Shown: positions 43,641 through 56,432 of the stretch, in pieces
Layout of the letters: each line of letters opens with the position of its first letter
Position numbering within the stretch: the stretch's first letter is position 1
DNA from: Podarcis raffonei
Taxonomy: Eukaryota > Chordata > Lepidosauria > Squamata > Lacertidae
Length of the DNA: 64,000 bases
Assembly (NCBI RefSeq): GCF_027172205.1
Contig: NC_070607.1
Location: 68,820,831-68,884,830, forward strand
Direction of reading: 5' to 3'
Made by a program: the position numbers and the translations under genes
The notes under the pieces: generated by a model
What the model saw: the letters and a program-made list of their open reading frames with translations, nothing else
Told to the model about the DNA's origin: nothing
The model's database searches: none

Positions 43641-43669
43641 TGACCAATTATAGGAATCATACCTATTAG

Positions 43670-45080
43670 AAGATGCTTTTTAATTGGTGTCAAGTGTTTC
43701 CTGCGTTGGTATGATTAGTTTATTACAAGATCAGCCATTGTTTATCAAAGGAATCTTCTGTCCGTGATTTTGTAAGCCAAACCAGGGAGGCCTGAATTTT
43801 TGCAAAAATCCCAAGTTTATGGAGGTGGAATAAAATTGGATAAAAGCGTGTATGTGACAGGATTAATTTAAATCATTGCATAGATAATCAAAAGAAGTTG
43901 GTACCAAGTGTTTGCAGTGTAAGCCTAATAACAGTTTCATGTTTAAGTTGCACTTATTCTGGGAGAGTAAAAGTAATTTTCATTGCATGTTTAAAGAAGT
44001 CCATAGCTTTCCACTTGGTGATAACAAGAACTTCCTACTGTAGGATTGGGTCACTACTATTATAGAAGGGGAACTCAGGCCCTCTTATGCCTTTAAGAGA
44101 AGGGGATAATTAAATAACAAGAAAATGAGAACTTGTTCGGGTATGTTGTGAATTGATTTGGCATATTCACCAGATTAACTATTTTCACTTAATAGGCATA
44201 GTTAGTTATATAGGGTGCCACCCAACTGAATGGTGTCACTTATTAAATAATTCATTTTTACAGTTTCTCATTTAGTTTCAAATTTGTCTGAGTATAGCCT
44301 TCTCAAGATATAACCAAATTAACAAAACTTTTAGTTTAAAAATGTTTAGTTTAAAAATGCTTTCCATCAGTTGTCAAGGGCCACACACTTTACAGATAGG
44401 TTATTTAGGTGATATAGTATCCTATGTTGCAATTTGAGCTTTAACAGCTGCATGGCTGTTAGCGGCAGAGAGGTGAACCTAAGTTCGATTTTTTTGTGTT
44501 CACTGGAATTGACACATGGGAGTTATAAGAACCCAACTGCCAACCTTTGCCATCCACATGGACATTATAGAGTGGTCCAGAAGAAAAGGCCATCAAAGTC
44601 ATTGTGATGAGTAAGAGATGATACAACACTGGGTATGGACTTGCTTCTGCACTACTTGTGCTGAGCAGAGTAGTACACTGCTCCAACTAACAGGCAGGCC
44701 TCACTAGGTTTTCCCCCTCCATTGGTGAACTTCATCTGTCCCATGTCTCATTTGGGCAAGAGAAGATGATAGCTGCGTATGCTTCCAACATTTAGTAACG
44801 GCAGCAGTCAATCTGTGGTCATGCAAACACTCCGGAAATTCCAAATGTGCCTGTAGGCCCAAGGTGGTTAGGGACCCCTCCTCTACACCGTGACAAATGT
44901 AGCTTGGTTTTTAAACTAAAATTCTGGTGGATGTGTATAAGGAAAAACTGAGTGCACTAAGGTGAACAGAGGGAGGGAAAGAGAAGCTCAAACTGTTGCT
45001 GATTTTCCAGCATTTTAACTATTCACAATTTGCATTTTTCTGGTTACACCTAATTTGAGTTCTCAAAAATAATGCTTTTG
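43670..45080. other. Intergenic between convergent ROMO1 and RBM39
   Basis: About 1.4 kb separates the two 3' ends. I recognise no gene and no clear named repeat here. Confidence 0.5.
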
Positions 45081-45097
45081 GAGGCCTTTAGGAGAAT

Positions 45098-45103
45098 TTT
45101 ATT
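45098..45103 (-). promoter_or_regulatory. RBM39: Candidate RBM39 polyadenylation hexamer
   Basis: AATAAA on the minus strand, about 865 nt after the RBM39 stop codon. That would give a 3' UTR of roughly 0.9 kb, close to what is usual for this gene. The stretch 45100-45967 has no strong repeat match and is taken as the 3' UTR. Confidence 0.5.
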
Positions 45104-45967
45104 GAGTGGTTCTTACAAAGATCATTGCAATATGAAAGTCATTTGTTGATAGAAATATCAAGCTGTTTTGTCAAACACATTGAAGTAACCCAAAAATATA
45201 TTTCAGAGCTCACAGAGCTTAAAAAAGAGCAGATTATATGCAACCAGACAAAATATATTCCTGCATTTCCTACTTCAACTTTCAAACTTAGGTACATTCC
45301 CTGCAATCAGTGGAACTTTAATCTGGAAATGCAGAGATAGCTTTGTTTGGAATTCTAAACACACCTTACACCTTATTTACAAGAAACTTTTACAGAGACA
45401 ATCAAAAGTTACCATCTAGAAATAAAATCTTCTATAATCCTCCAAATTTTGCCAACTGGTCAACATTAAGTGAGCAGAACAGCTGGCCAAAGAAATCACT
45501 CAGTAGCCTCTCAAATTTTTGATCCATACAAAACACACTAAATATGTCCAGTTAAATCTGATATTAACCTTTAGCAGAGCATCTACATTTAGGTGAATGT
45601 AAAATGTAATACCTGCATTAAAAGAAAAGGCTTGTGAAACATTAAAATTTATGTCCTGTCCACCTTTTACAGAAAAATCTTTTCTATGAGCTACATCTGT
45701 TCCTACAGATCACTTTAGCCAAATGTTCTAAATGTACAAGAATTACAAGGCAGAACAAGTAGTCAGCTTTGTATACAGTGGGAATGCTAATCAAGAGAAT
45801 GAACACACAGCATTCCTGCTTACTCTATTTTTTGTTTTTCATTTAAAAGTAACAGGAAATGTACACGAAAGGACTTTACAGCCTTTCCTCTTGTCTTCTT
45901 CTAATTAAAAAGGTAACTCAAGTCTTCCTTCAAAAATAGCTATGTACAAAACTGACTAAATCCATCT

Positions 45968-48900
45968 TCATCGCCGAGCAGGAACCAAGAGCTGGGTTGC
46001 ATTCATAGAATCAGGGAAAAGGTTGTGGTATGTTGGAAGTGGTACGTACGCTGCTGTGATCATTTTACCTAAAAGAAACGAGAGAGGCAAAAACTGCTTA
46101 AAATTCTTGCTTACTTTTTAAACAAGAATGAACAAAATGAGAAAGGTGCAATGCCTATGAAGTTCATTACAAGACCTCCAAGGACTATTGTTTTAGTAAA
46201 CTTCTATCCTCACAATGCATCTGCAATGCTCAGGGAGGTTTTCAACAACAAAAAGAAGAAAAAACCATAAAAATCATCTGTCCAACAAGAGCAATACTTT
46301 CCAGAATTAGAACTTGTTAATCAGTCCAATGAAAAAAATATTAAGGTTACAGTAAGTTAACAGTAAAATATCACTGAGTAAGACAGGGGTTTTCAACCAG
46401 TGTGCCGTGGCACCCGGGGGGGAGGGGCCTTGAATGATGGTCAGGTGCTGCAGGGAAAGGTGCCTCCTTACACTGCCTTACAGGGGCCTGGGAAGCACCC
46501 CCTGACCAGCCCCAGAGAAACCGGGGAGCTTGTAGTCGGGTCTGCTGCAACTAACAGCTGTGCAAGCCTTGTTGCTGTTTAACAGGTAATAGGTATAGAT
46601 AAGCAGACGGACAGGGGCCAGTGTTGCCCATGGCACCCCTGACCATCATTCAAGGCACCCCAGGGTGACACAGCACACTGGTTGAAAACCACTGCTGTAA
46701 CGTACAAAAATCTGTCTGGCAAAGAAGGATGGGGCATCAAAGGCTGCACTAAACTTAAATGGAACTGTTGATACTCTTGTAATATAATTGTTGGGAAAGT
46801 ATCCTGGGTAAGGGATGGCAAACTGAAAACAGGTGGAAGGGTTATATATCTCACCCAGCAATTGCCCAAGTGGGAAGAAATAACCTTCTTCCCAAAAATG
46901 TCAATCCCATCTGAGTTCAACTGCAAATCATCAATCTAGACAATTAAAAGTATTAGAACTTATTTAAGCAGCCCAAATCAACATGTGTTCTAAGGGCACT
47001 GGCTTACTAGCTCTGAAGATAAATTTGCAAGAAGTATGGTAGAGATGCTGTCATTCTCAGTGGAAGCCTGCAAACTGATACCACTTCCCCCAAGTACTTG
47101 TGATTACCTATTCTATAGGTGGTGTTCTAAGAAACAACTCCCCTAACTATTTATTTCTCAAAGTCCCAGCTGCTTATCTATACCTATTACCTGTTAAACA
47201 GCAACAAGGCAAATATTACCTGAGGGTAATAGGGCGGTATATAAATTCTAATTCTAATAATAATAGTAATAAACAACTTCAGTTCACATACCTGCAAACC
47301 ACCTTCCATGTAATGCATTGACAGCTGCAATTGCTGCAGCTATTGAAGGGCATTTGACATACACATTACCCTGAAATACAAACAACATTTACTGCATTTA
47401 ACAGAACCGTTCACTTGCAGATCAACAGAAATCAACAATTCAAGTTGCTGGAACAAAACTACAGATTAAATGTGAATAAATATTTTAATCCATCAAATGA
47501 ATTTAATATACTTATATCCTGCCTTTTCTGCACAAAATTAATTCAAGGCAGCTTATGCTAAAGTACATCATGCAAGTAATCAAAAAAAAGAAAAGAAAAA
47601 AGAAAAGTAATTTGTTCTGAATGTTTAACCTGATACAAAGGTCTGGTGGTAGCATTTTGTACCAACTGAAGTTTCCAAAAGCTTTTAAAGGGCAGTGCCA
47701 CAAAAAGCATGAGGTAACGAAGGCTTGAAAGACTGTGGCATGGTCCAGTTTCATCAGGAATGGTTGTATCTGGCATATCAGTCAAAGGTGAGCACATAGC
47801 CACCTGTGCATATGAAAGCAGAACTAGATCAAGGAGCACTCCTACATGATTTTGTAGGGCAGAGATGGGGAATCTGTGGTATTTCAGTTGCTTCTGGACT
47901 ACAATTCCCATCATCTCTGACCACTAGCCATGTTGGCTGAGGTAGGTTGGGAGTTCAAGAACATCTGGAGTACTACAGGTTCCCCATCAAAGTTTTAGGT
48001 GCATGCAAATCTCATTTAGGTTTCAAAGTGTCATCTTTTTTCCTTTAACTGATATGGTCTATGGCAGAGCTTTCCAAACTGTGTCATGACATGTTAGTGT
48101 GTCAGCTGTGGTGTGGTGTGTCACATGAACACTCCCCACGCTCCTCCCAGGGTTGGAAAGGGGCTAGTCTAACCTCCGGTTTGCTAGTAAAACTGAATTA
48201 CTGTGTCCATGCAGCACTTACTGAACCTATATTCTTTGCAGCCAGTGATTCAGGATTCATAAACATGTATTTTAACCTTGCAATGATGTAAATAGTAATT
48301 GAATCAATGTCTGTACAGTGGTACCTCGGGTTACATATGCTTCAGGTTACGTACGCTTCAGGTTACAGACTCCGCTAACCCAGAAATAGTACCTCGGGTT
48401 AAGAACTTTGCTTCAGGATGAGAACAGAAATTGTGCTCTGGACCTCCAGAACGAATTAAGTACTTAATCTGAGGTACCACTGTATAGACATTTTGTTCAC
48501 TTGACAACTGAGTAACAGAGTTTTCTGGCATCACACAGAGAATACTTTAGTCTGGTCTGTTTGTAGAACATAAAATGCTCCCAAAGTACTTGACCATACT
48601 ATTAGTAGTACAGTGGTGTATAGCCACATCTTGTAGAAGTATAGGAACAGATAGAAGTTACCACCTTTGGGTACTGATTTAATCAACATACCTGAGCTGA
48701 ATTTTTGTCTACATAAATATGGACAACGCCTCCATGTTTGTTACACTCCTCAATCACATCATCCTTAATTTCTGTATCCCAGCCAGCGTCTTCTTCACTG
48801 AAGAGTAAGACAATACACAAATTAATTATTCTTCATACGTATACTGAAAATAAGAGAAATAAAACAGATTTTACAAAAAGAGAGAGAGAGATAGATTAAC

Positions 48901-51900
48901 TTACGTTTGAGGATTAAACATATTGGAGAGCTGGAAGCACTGTGTTGCAAGTGGTTGTACAGAAGCAGCTGCAGCCAACACTGGAGAGGAAAGTGTAGAG
49001 TAAGTTTCTCCTTATTTTAAGAAGCACAAAATTCAGGGTGGGATACATCCAAAAGCCCTGTCAGCAGAAGCCCTGTGCGTAACAGACTTTCTTCATTTCT
49101 TTCCCTCCCCTGCAATTGGCTGTGAGAGGCATGCCAGCGGAGGCAGATTGGTCCCCCTGGCAAGCTGATACACTTGCACAGGCAGAACGTTTGTAATATC
49201 ACAATGCCGAATTCCACCCTCAGATTACAACTAAGACTTTAAAAGTATCAGAGCAAACTCTATTGAAAATTTATAATACGACGTTACAAAATAGAAAACC
49301 AAGGTTTACAAAATATGATTCTGTTGCAAGAATACAGTTCCTAATAAGCAGTCTTCCACATTCAAATTTTTAAAAACTGGAGTTCTAGTTCAAAGGCTTT
49401 AATATGGGCAAGGAGGTCAGGAGATATATTTTGCATTCAATTTGTTGAGCACTGTGCTAACAAGTAAACTGACTGCATTATGTCCCTGTCAAGAAGCACC
49501 AAGTAACTTGAACAGTGATCTGAATTCACGGGTTGTAATAAACTAAGTCCTACTTAGAGCAGAGGTGCCAAAGTTAATGAACCTAATTTTAACATGCCTT
49601 ATTAACTTGAATAGGCCTACTCCCACCCCCATTTCTGAGGACAAGATACTGTCTGAAACATACAGGGAGGAATTCAACATTGTGCTAAGCAGATTGCTCT
49701 GTTGGAATTTCTGATGCAATGATCTCTCTTTTTCTCCCCCTGTGCACTGTTTCCAGGGTGTTCCCTGCCCCTCAACCAATTTAGGAGAAGGATAAGTTCT
49801 TGCAAAGGCATCCATTGGCAGGGCTTGTTATTTGAATATTGCACATACATTTTGCTTTACTAAAGTCGTAAATAATGCCCTGGGGGGTGTCAAAGGGGCT
49901 CCAATAAAACAACATATGGCTCCTTTAACTAGGGAGACTGTCAACTGTTTATTTCTTCCTTCATCTTGCACCAGACAAATAAGTTTGCATAAATGTCCTT
50001 AGATCAAAAGAGCCTATGCTTTACAAAATTAAGATCCAACTCAGAAATGGCCCTGGAGCAAGTAGAGTACAACTGAGTGGACTGCCTGAGAACAATAAGA
50101 CTACACCCAAAATCCCAATAGTGTATGTATAGGTTTTTGAGTGTCAGCACGTCCACACCAGAATTGGTGAAAAATGAAATTCTTTCAGAAGAGGAACTGG
50201 AAAATAGAAATAAACCTTTTCTATCTGACCCAGTGCTTTATTATTTACTTAAACAAAAGACAACAGCTCAAATGTCATCTTCATACTGGATCCACTAATA
50301 TCACCTTATCTTAACTAGGTGAGCATCCATTTCTCCTTGCTACCAAGTTCTGTAGCCAAGTATGATAGGCTGAATGCAGTGGAAGTTTTCTCCTGTGTCC
50401 AAGGCTTGGACAGGGAAAGAAACAGGATAAATTCATGCTGTATCTTTTCTTATCCAAACTCTTGGGAACTGTCTAAAGCTTCTGAGAGTTCCTCTCGCAA
50501 GTAGTAAGGAGCACTTGTCCTTGCTCTCAGGCAGGTGGAATTGTAAATGCCTGTCTTTCTAGCAATACACAACTCTATTCAAAATCAGTCTCACCTTCAC
50601 TCTGCTGTGAAAGTCGTGTCTGTAAATCTAAAGAAAAATATTGCAGAGAACATTTCAATATAATATTTGGAATGCAAATTTCTCTCTCACACCCCTTAAT
50701 GCTCTAAAGAGTACCAACCATTCCTCTAAGAAAATTTGTCACTGTGTATTGCATAAGCTAGCAGACAAGAAGCAATAAAAGAAAGTGGTCATATGAAAAT
50801 TTCACAAGCAATTCAAGACTGGTTATGCGAAATGTGTCCTGTATATCCTGCCTATTCTGGACACGATTATATGTACTCTCTCTGAAAGAACAGGTTCATA
50901 ATTCAGGGGTTCTCTGTCACTTTAGGCTCAGGTAGACTCAGTGACCAGGAGTGCCTTTTACAAGTTATGGTTATCAACTATGGCTGTTCTTGGACAGGGA
51001 TAGCCTGATCACTAGTAGCCTCAAAACTCATTACTACAATGTGCTCTATGTGGGGCTATAATTGGGCAGGGTATGTATGTATAAATAAATTATTATTATT
51101 ATTATTACTACTACTACTACTACCATCATCATCATCATCAGTCTAGAAGCTCCAGCAGGTGCTAAATCCTGTGGCTAGAATGCTAGTAGGGACAGATTAT
51201 CATCAGCACATAAATCTGGCACTTCAAAGCTCACACTGGCTGTCCATGTTACTAGGCCAAGTTCAAGGTTCTTGTATAATTTACAAAGCCCTTAACATTC
51301 TGAGCCCAGGATACCTTATATCCCTGCTTGATCTCTGAAATCTTCAGAGTAATCTGTTTTAGTGGTCTCCCATGGCTCAGATACGCAGTTCATATCCCCC
51401 TGGAGCTGCACATTCAGTACTGTGGGCCTGATTCTGTAGAACTCCCTCACAACTGATATTATACAGGGCCCTCTGATGGTTGAACTTCAGGTGCCTGAAA
51501 ACCTTTCTATTTCAGCAGGCATTTAAATACATTCTGTTTTTATGATTAATTTTATTTCCTGAATAAGATTTTATTCACTGTTACTTTTGTAATCTGTTTG
51601 TACCCCGCTTAGCAATTTCTGTGACTAAGTGGTATGTAATTGAAATAAATTAAATAAAGTGATACAGAAAATTGCTGTGGTTGTGCAAATCAGCTAACAT
51701 ATCATAATCAACAGGTGAGTAAGTTATCTTCCTTAAGAATAACTTCCAGAATACAGTATTTAGAAAAAACAATTTTACCTGCTACAGCGCTAAATGCTAA
51801 TGATCCACTCATCTGCAGAGCTTGCTGTGCAGCTGGAGGAATTTGCAAGCCAGTACCTGGAATAGAAAGCCATTAATCTATCTTGTGCTAGAGGCTCTAC

Positions 51901-54900
51901 ATTTAACTAGGATACTAAAATTATGAAAAATTGTTTTGTGCTACAAGTACAAACCAGAATGAGCCCAATCAAAGTTACTAGCTTTACAGTTATCCCTTCC
52001 CACTTCTACAAGGTTTGGGAAGACTTCTGCTGTGTTTAATTTCCAGACAGCACAGTTTAATAACAAACTCTGATTAGTTAAAGCCAGTGTCATTACCCAT
52101 GGTTTAAAGTTTACTAACTTTGAAGCTTACAAGTTTATTTTAAACCTTGATTCTGATTAGCACCTCATCACAAGCTAGGATTCACAAAACTCAAAGAAAG
52201 TGCAGCAGGCATTTATTTCCCAGCTGCACAGAAGGAGGAAAGAGAAATAGGAAGTGCAGCTTTAGGTTTGTTCACCTCATGCCCATAGTACTAAATCATG
52301 GTTTTATCACTGTATGCAAACCAGCTTAAAGTCTTGGGAATCAATGTAGCCAAACTAGAAGGTCTACAACATGGAGATGACTATGTCCCACTTAGCTAGA
52401 AAAACTTGGCAGTGAGCTTTCCTTTAGACTGAAATAATATAGTAGTATGCTAAAAAAATACGTTAGAAGAAAATACCATATGTACTATGCTTTTTACAAA
52501 TGTACTTACCCTCAGCAAGTCTTGCCATCAACTGAAGACGGCCAGTTGTTCCCAAGTCAATTCCAGTCCTTTCCAGTTCATCACTGTCCAAAAACGAGCT
52601 AGCACTGGATGCATCTGTACGTTCAGTTACATGACCTACTTTCATTGGCCTGCCAGCTAGTTCAAACCCATTTAGTTGTTCCAAGGCCTTTTTAGCACAC
52701 TCAGAGTCTGAAAACTAAACAAATTAATCTATGGTCATTTAAAATACAGTTGTTAGCAGACTTTTATTTCAGCATTTATTTATTTATTTAAAAAATGAAA
52801 CTATTAAGTTTCAGTCATCAAGCTAATACTAGAACCCTTCAAATAACTGGTTTAGTGTGACAGAAGCCACAATGTATTTGATTTTTTTGCTATAAAACCG
52901 ATAGGTACAGACATTTACATGGGAGCCCAAACTAACTACCAGGCAATGCAAACCATGGCATACTTCCACCGGGTTTAAGGGGTTGTAGAGTTTGTCAACT
53001 TGATGTTTGCATTTAGTAATTTTATGTAACTTGAGAAGTTGCACACTTGTCTATGGACAATTTTGCCTTCATCCTTTCATTTTCAATTTGCTTTTATCAA
53101 CAAAGCAACATACAGTCGTACCTTGGAAGTCGAACGAAATCCGTTCCGGAAGTCCGTTCAACTTCCAAAACGTTCTGAAACCAAAGCTGCAGAAGCCCCA
53201 TTGGGCATTCGGGTTTCAAAGAATATTTGCAAACCAGAATACTCACTTACGGGTTTGCAGCATTTGGGAGCCAAAACGTCCAAGTACCAAGGCATTCAGG
53301 ATCCATGATATGACTGTACTCTACTGAATGCTATTATCTGGTAGTGAAGCAGCCATCTTCATTTAGCACACTCCAACTTGAAGTCCAGTACAATAGCAGT
53401 GGTTGCTCATGTTTAATAAAAACTGGAATTATTCTACCATTGTGAACATGCCCAAAACTTGGGGCTTAGTACCTAACTTTCAGAATTATTCATGTTTATG
53501 ACTTAAACATGCCATGGTTTGCATTGCCTGGTAGTTAGTTTGGGCTCCCATGTAAATGTCTGTACCTATCGGTTTTATAGCAACTTCTTTCAGGGCACAT
53601 TATAAAAGGTGTGGTACATATTGTAATTTTACACATGTAAACTAAAACTAAGTTAAGGATCACAAGTCTAAAAAAATCAGAACATCTTAAGATCTAAGAA
53701 TTTTTACTTGGAAACAATATATTCAATTGACATCAGTAGAACCTGTTTGCCACAATAAACTTTATAAACTTACAGTAATAAATCCATATCCTTTGGAACG
53801 TCCAGTTTCACTGTCCATCATCAGCTGAATGCTTTCAATCTGCAAAGACCAGTACTAATTAGTATATAAGACCTACTGTCATCAATTTTTATTTTATAGA
53901 ACAGGATGTAGAAGAAAACAAAGTCTGTTTGTCCAGGACCATAATGCAAATTGGAATATGCACAGAATGTTCTAATAGCTCCCCTGGATATTTGAAATCC
54001 TCAAGATTTGGATCGTGAAATCCTAAAGAATAGATGTGTCACACATAATACCAAATCATACTTTGGTGCTATGCCTAAGTGCTCCGTTCTCAGACCATCA
54101 ACTGCAGTTACAACCAAACATTCCAATTGTGACATTGCCTGAAAACTGGGACTGTAAATTGGAGAGTGTGAGGAGGAAAGGGAGCACAAGATGTGATCCC
54201 ATGGTGCAATACCACGGTTTGATGTTATCACAGTGTTGTTGAAAGCACAAACCAGAATAATATTGCAGGTAGACAGATGAAATATTATTTTAATTTTTAC
54301 AATCTGCTATGAAAGCAGTCTACGCAACTTGGCATCCACTACTATAGAAGTGCAACTGTAAGTTACTCAATCAAGACTGGTCTTTAGGATCAAATGAATA
54401 CATGTAGTTTTTATTTCTACTTGAACTAACATTTTTTAAAATCAGAGAAAGGAAGTTGGCCAATTAAACCTTTCAGGAATTCATTATTCTGTCACTACTA
54501 CTAGGTGCAGTTGTCCCCAATGAACTAAAAAACTTACCCGCCCAAAAGGTTCAAAGATTCCACGAAGCATATCTTCAGTTATATTGAAGTGTAATGATCC
54601 CACATACAGTCTCATGGGGCCTGCGCTTCCTTTTTGTAGGTTATTAGCCATTGCTGCTGCTCTGTTTTTCTCTGCCTAGAAAAGTTATCCCAAATAGAAA
54701 CAATACACATTACTAAATAAAGTTTAACAGTTAACTGTCCTACATTTAACTGAGGAATGCTTCAGACTGTATTCAAAACTGGGTGGGTGTGGGAGGGAGA
54801 GGGAGAGGGAGAGGGAGAAGGAGAGAGAAGTACACTACAGAGTAGGTCAAGTTCAAAAATTGTATTCTTACATTAAGCAAAAAAACAAAGCATGCATATT

Positions 54901-56389
54901 AGCAGAAGCCCACCAACTCACTGTATGTTTAGTGCACTCAAAAATAAATACTAAAAAAAAGGGGGGGGCGTCCAATTATTCAAGACTAGGAGTTTGCTGT
55001 CATCACCAGTATTTTTAGTGCCAAACAAGTTTTAACTAAGCATTCACCATCTTAAAAATGCAACTGTTGATAAATTAGAAGTGATTTCCACCTTTTGGTC
55101 TACTATCAAGTACTGTTTATCGTAAGTAACTAGGCACAAGCGTTAAAAAATATACTATTATTATTAACAATAATATTCAAGTAGATGGCATTTAAATTTG
55201 CAAATAGGCATGCTAGTTTATTCTAATAAACTTTTTTATCTGCCATCTCTGTCTCTTAGCTGTTATCAATCATTGTTTGGTCAAACTACTTTTGAAAAGT
55301 CCCCTAATCTTCAACAGCACTTTGAGGTATGGCACAGGTTGACAAACTCAAACAAGTGAAGTAAAAAATATACTGGACATATTCAAGCTCCTTGTATAAC
55401 CCTAAATGACACTTCAGATCTATCCAGAGTTGAGAATAGAATGTAAGGACTTGATCACAAGTGACTCAATAGAATTGTAGAGTTGCAAGGGACCCGGAGG
55501 GTCATCTACTCCACCCCCTGCAATGCAAGAATAAAGTGCACATGAAGTAAGATTTACTGATCATAAAGGAGCTAGAACAGAAATTAGTATCAACTTACTT
55601 GAGATGCTTGTACAATAATTGGTACCCCCAAAACTCGTTGTCCTGTTAATCCAATTGCCAAAGGTACTGAACTAACGTCAACAAATTCCACATAAGCAAT
55701 TCCCTTGGAACGTCTGGAGTTTCTGTCTGAAATCATGCGTACATCACGGACCTAGAAAGATGGGAAAAGTTAAAACTTGTTTTACCTATTTGAAAAGTTT
55801 AATCTGCATTTCCTACAGGGTGCCTTCAAATTAAAAATTATGTTTGAAACAAAATTGAATCATTTTTCAATCCTCTCTCATGCCTGCAGATAAACTTGTG
55901 AAAACATACAAGCAGTGCCATTTTTCAGTATTCAAGGAATGGTGCTTCAGCGCCCTAACAGCTACCCTACTGTCCCTCAAAGACTTTCAATTGTTCCTTC
56001 AAATAATTAGCCAAGTATTTTCCAAATTTTGCTACAATGTTACCATCTTATTTTGAAAGCAAGACACAAAACAGGGACATACTGAGGAAGCCAGCTTGCC
56101 TTCATTCCTGACACCCGCTCTGCACTGCGCTCGGGAGGGTGTGTGTTAGAGCACCGGGAGGGGGGTGAGGGGGACACAGTGCCCTGAGGGAGGGCTGGTG
56201 CCTATGTGTGTGTGGGGGGGGGTGTTCCCGCAGGGTACTAACTTAGGGATGGGGCATGACTGGACTCGAAACAAAAAGATGCAGAAGGAGAAAGACTGAG
56301 GTGGAGGGAAAGAGTGAGGATGCCATGGGGGGGGGAGGGAGGCAGGGAAGGAGAATTGCAGAGCAAGGAAGAAGCTACTCAGAAGAGTT

Positions 56390-56432
<43 letters not shown>

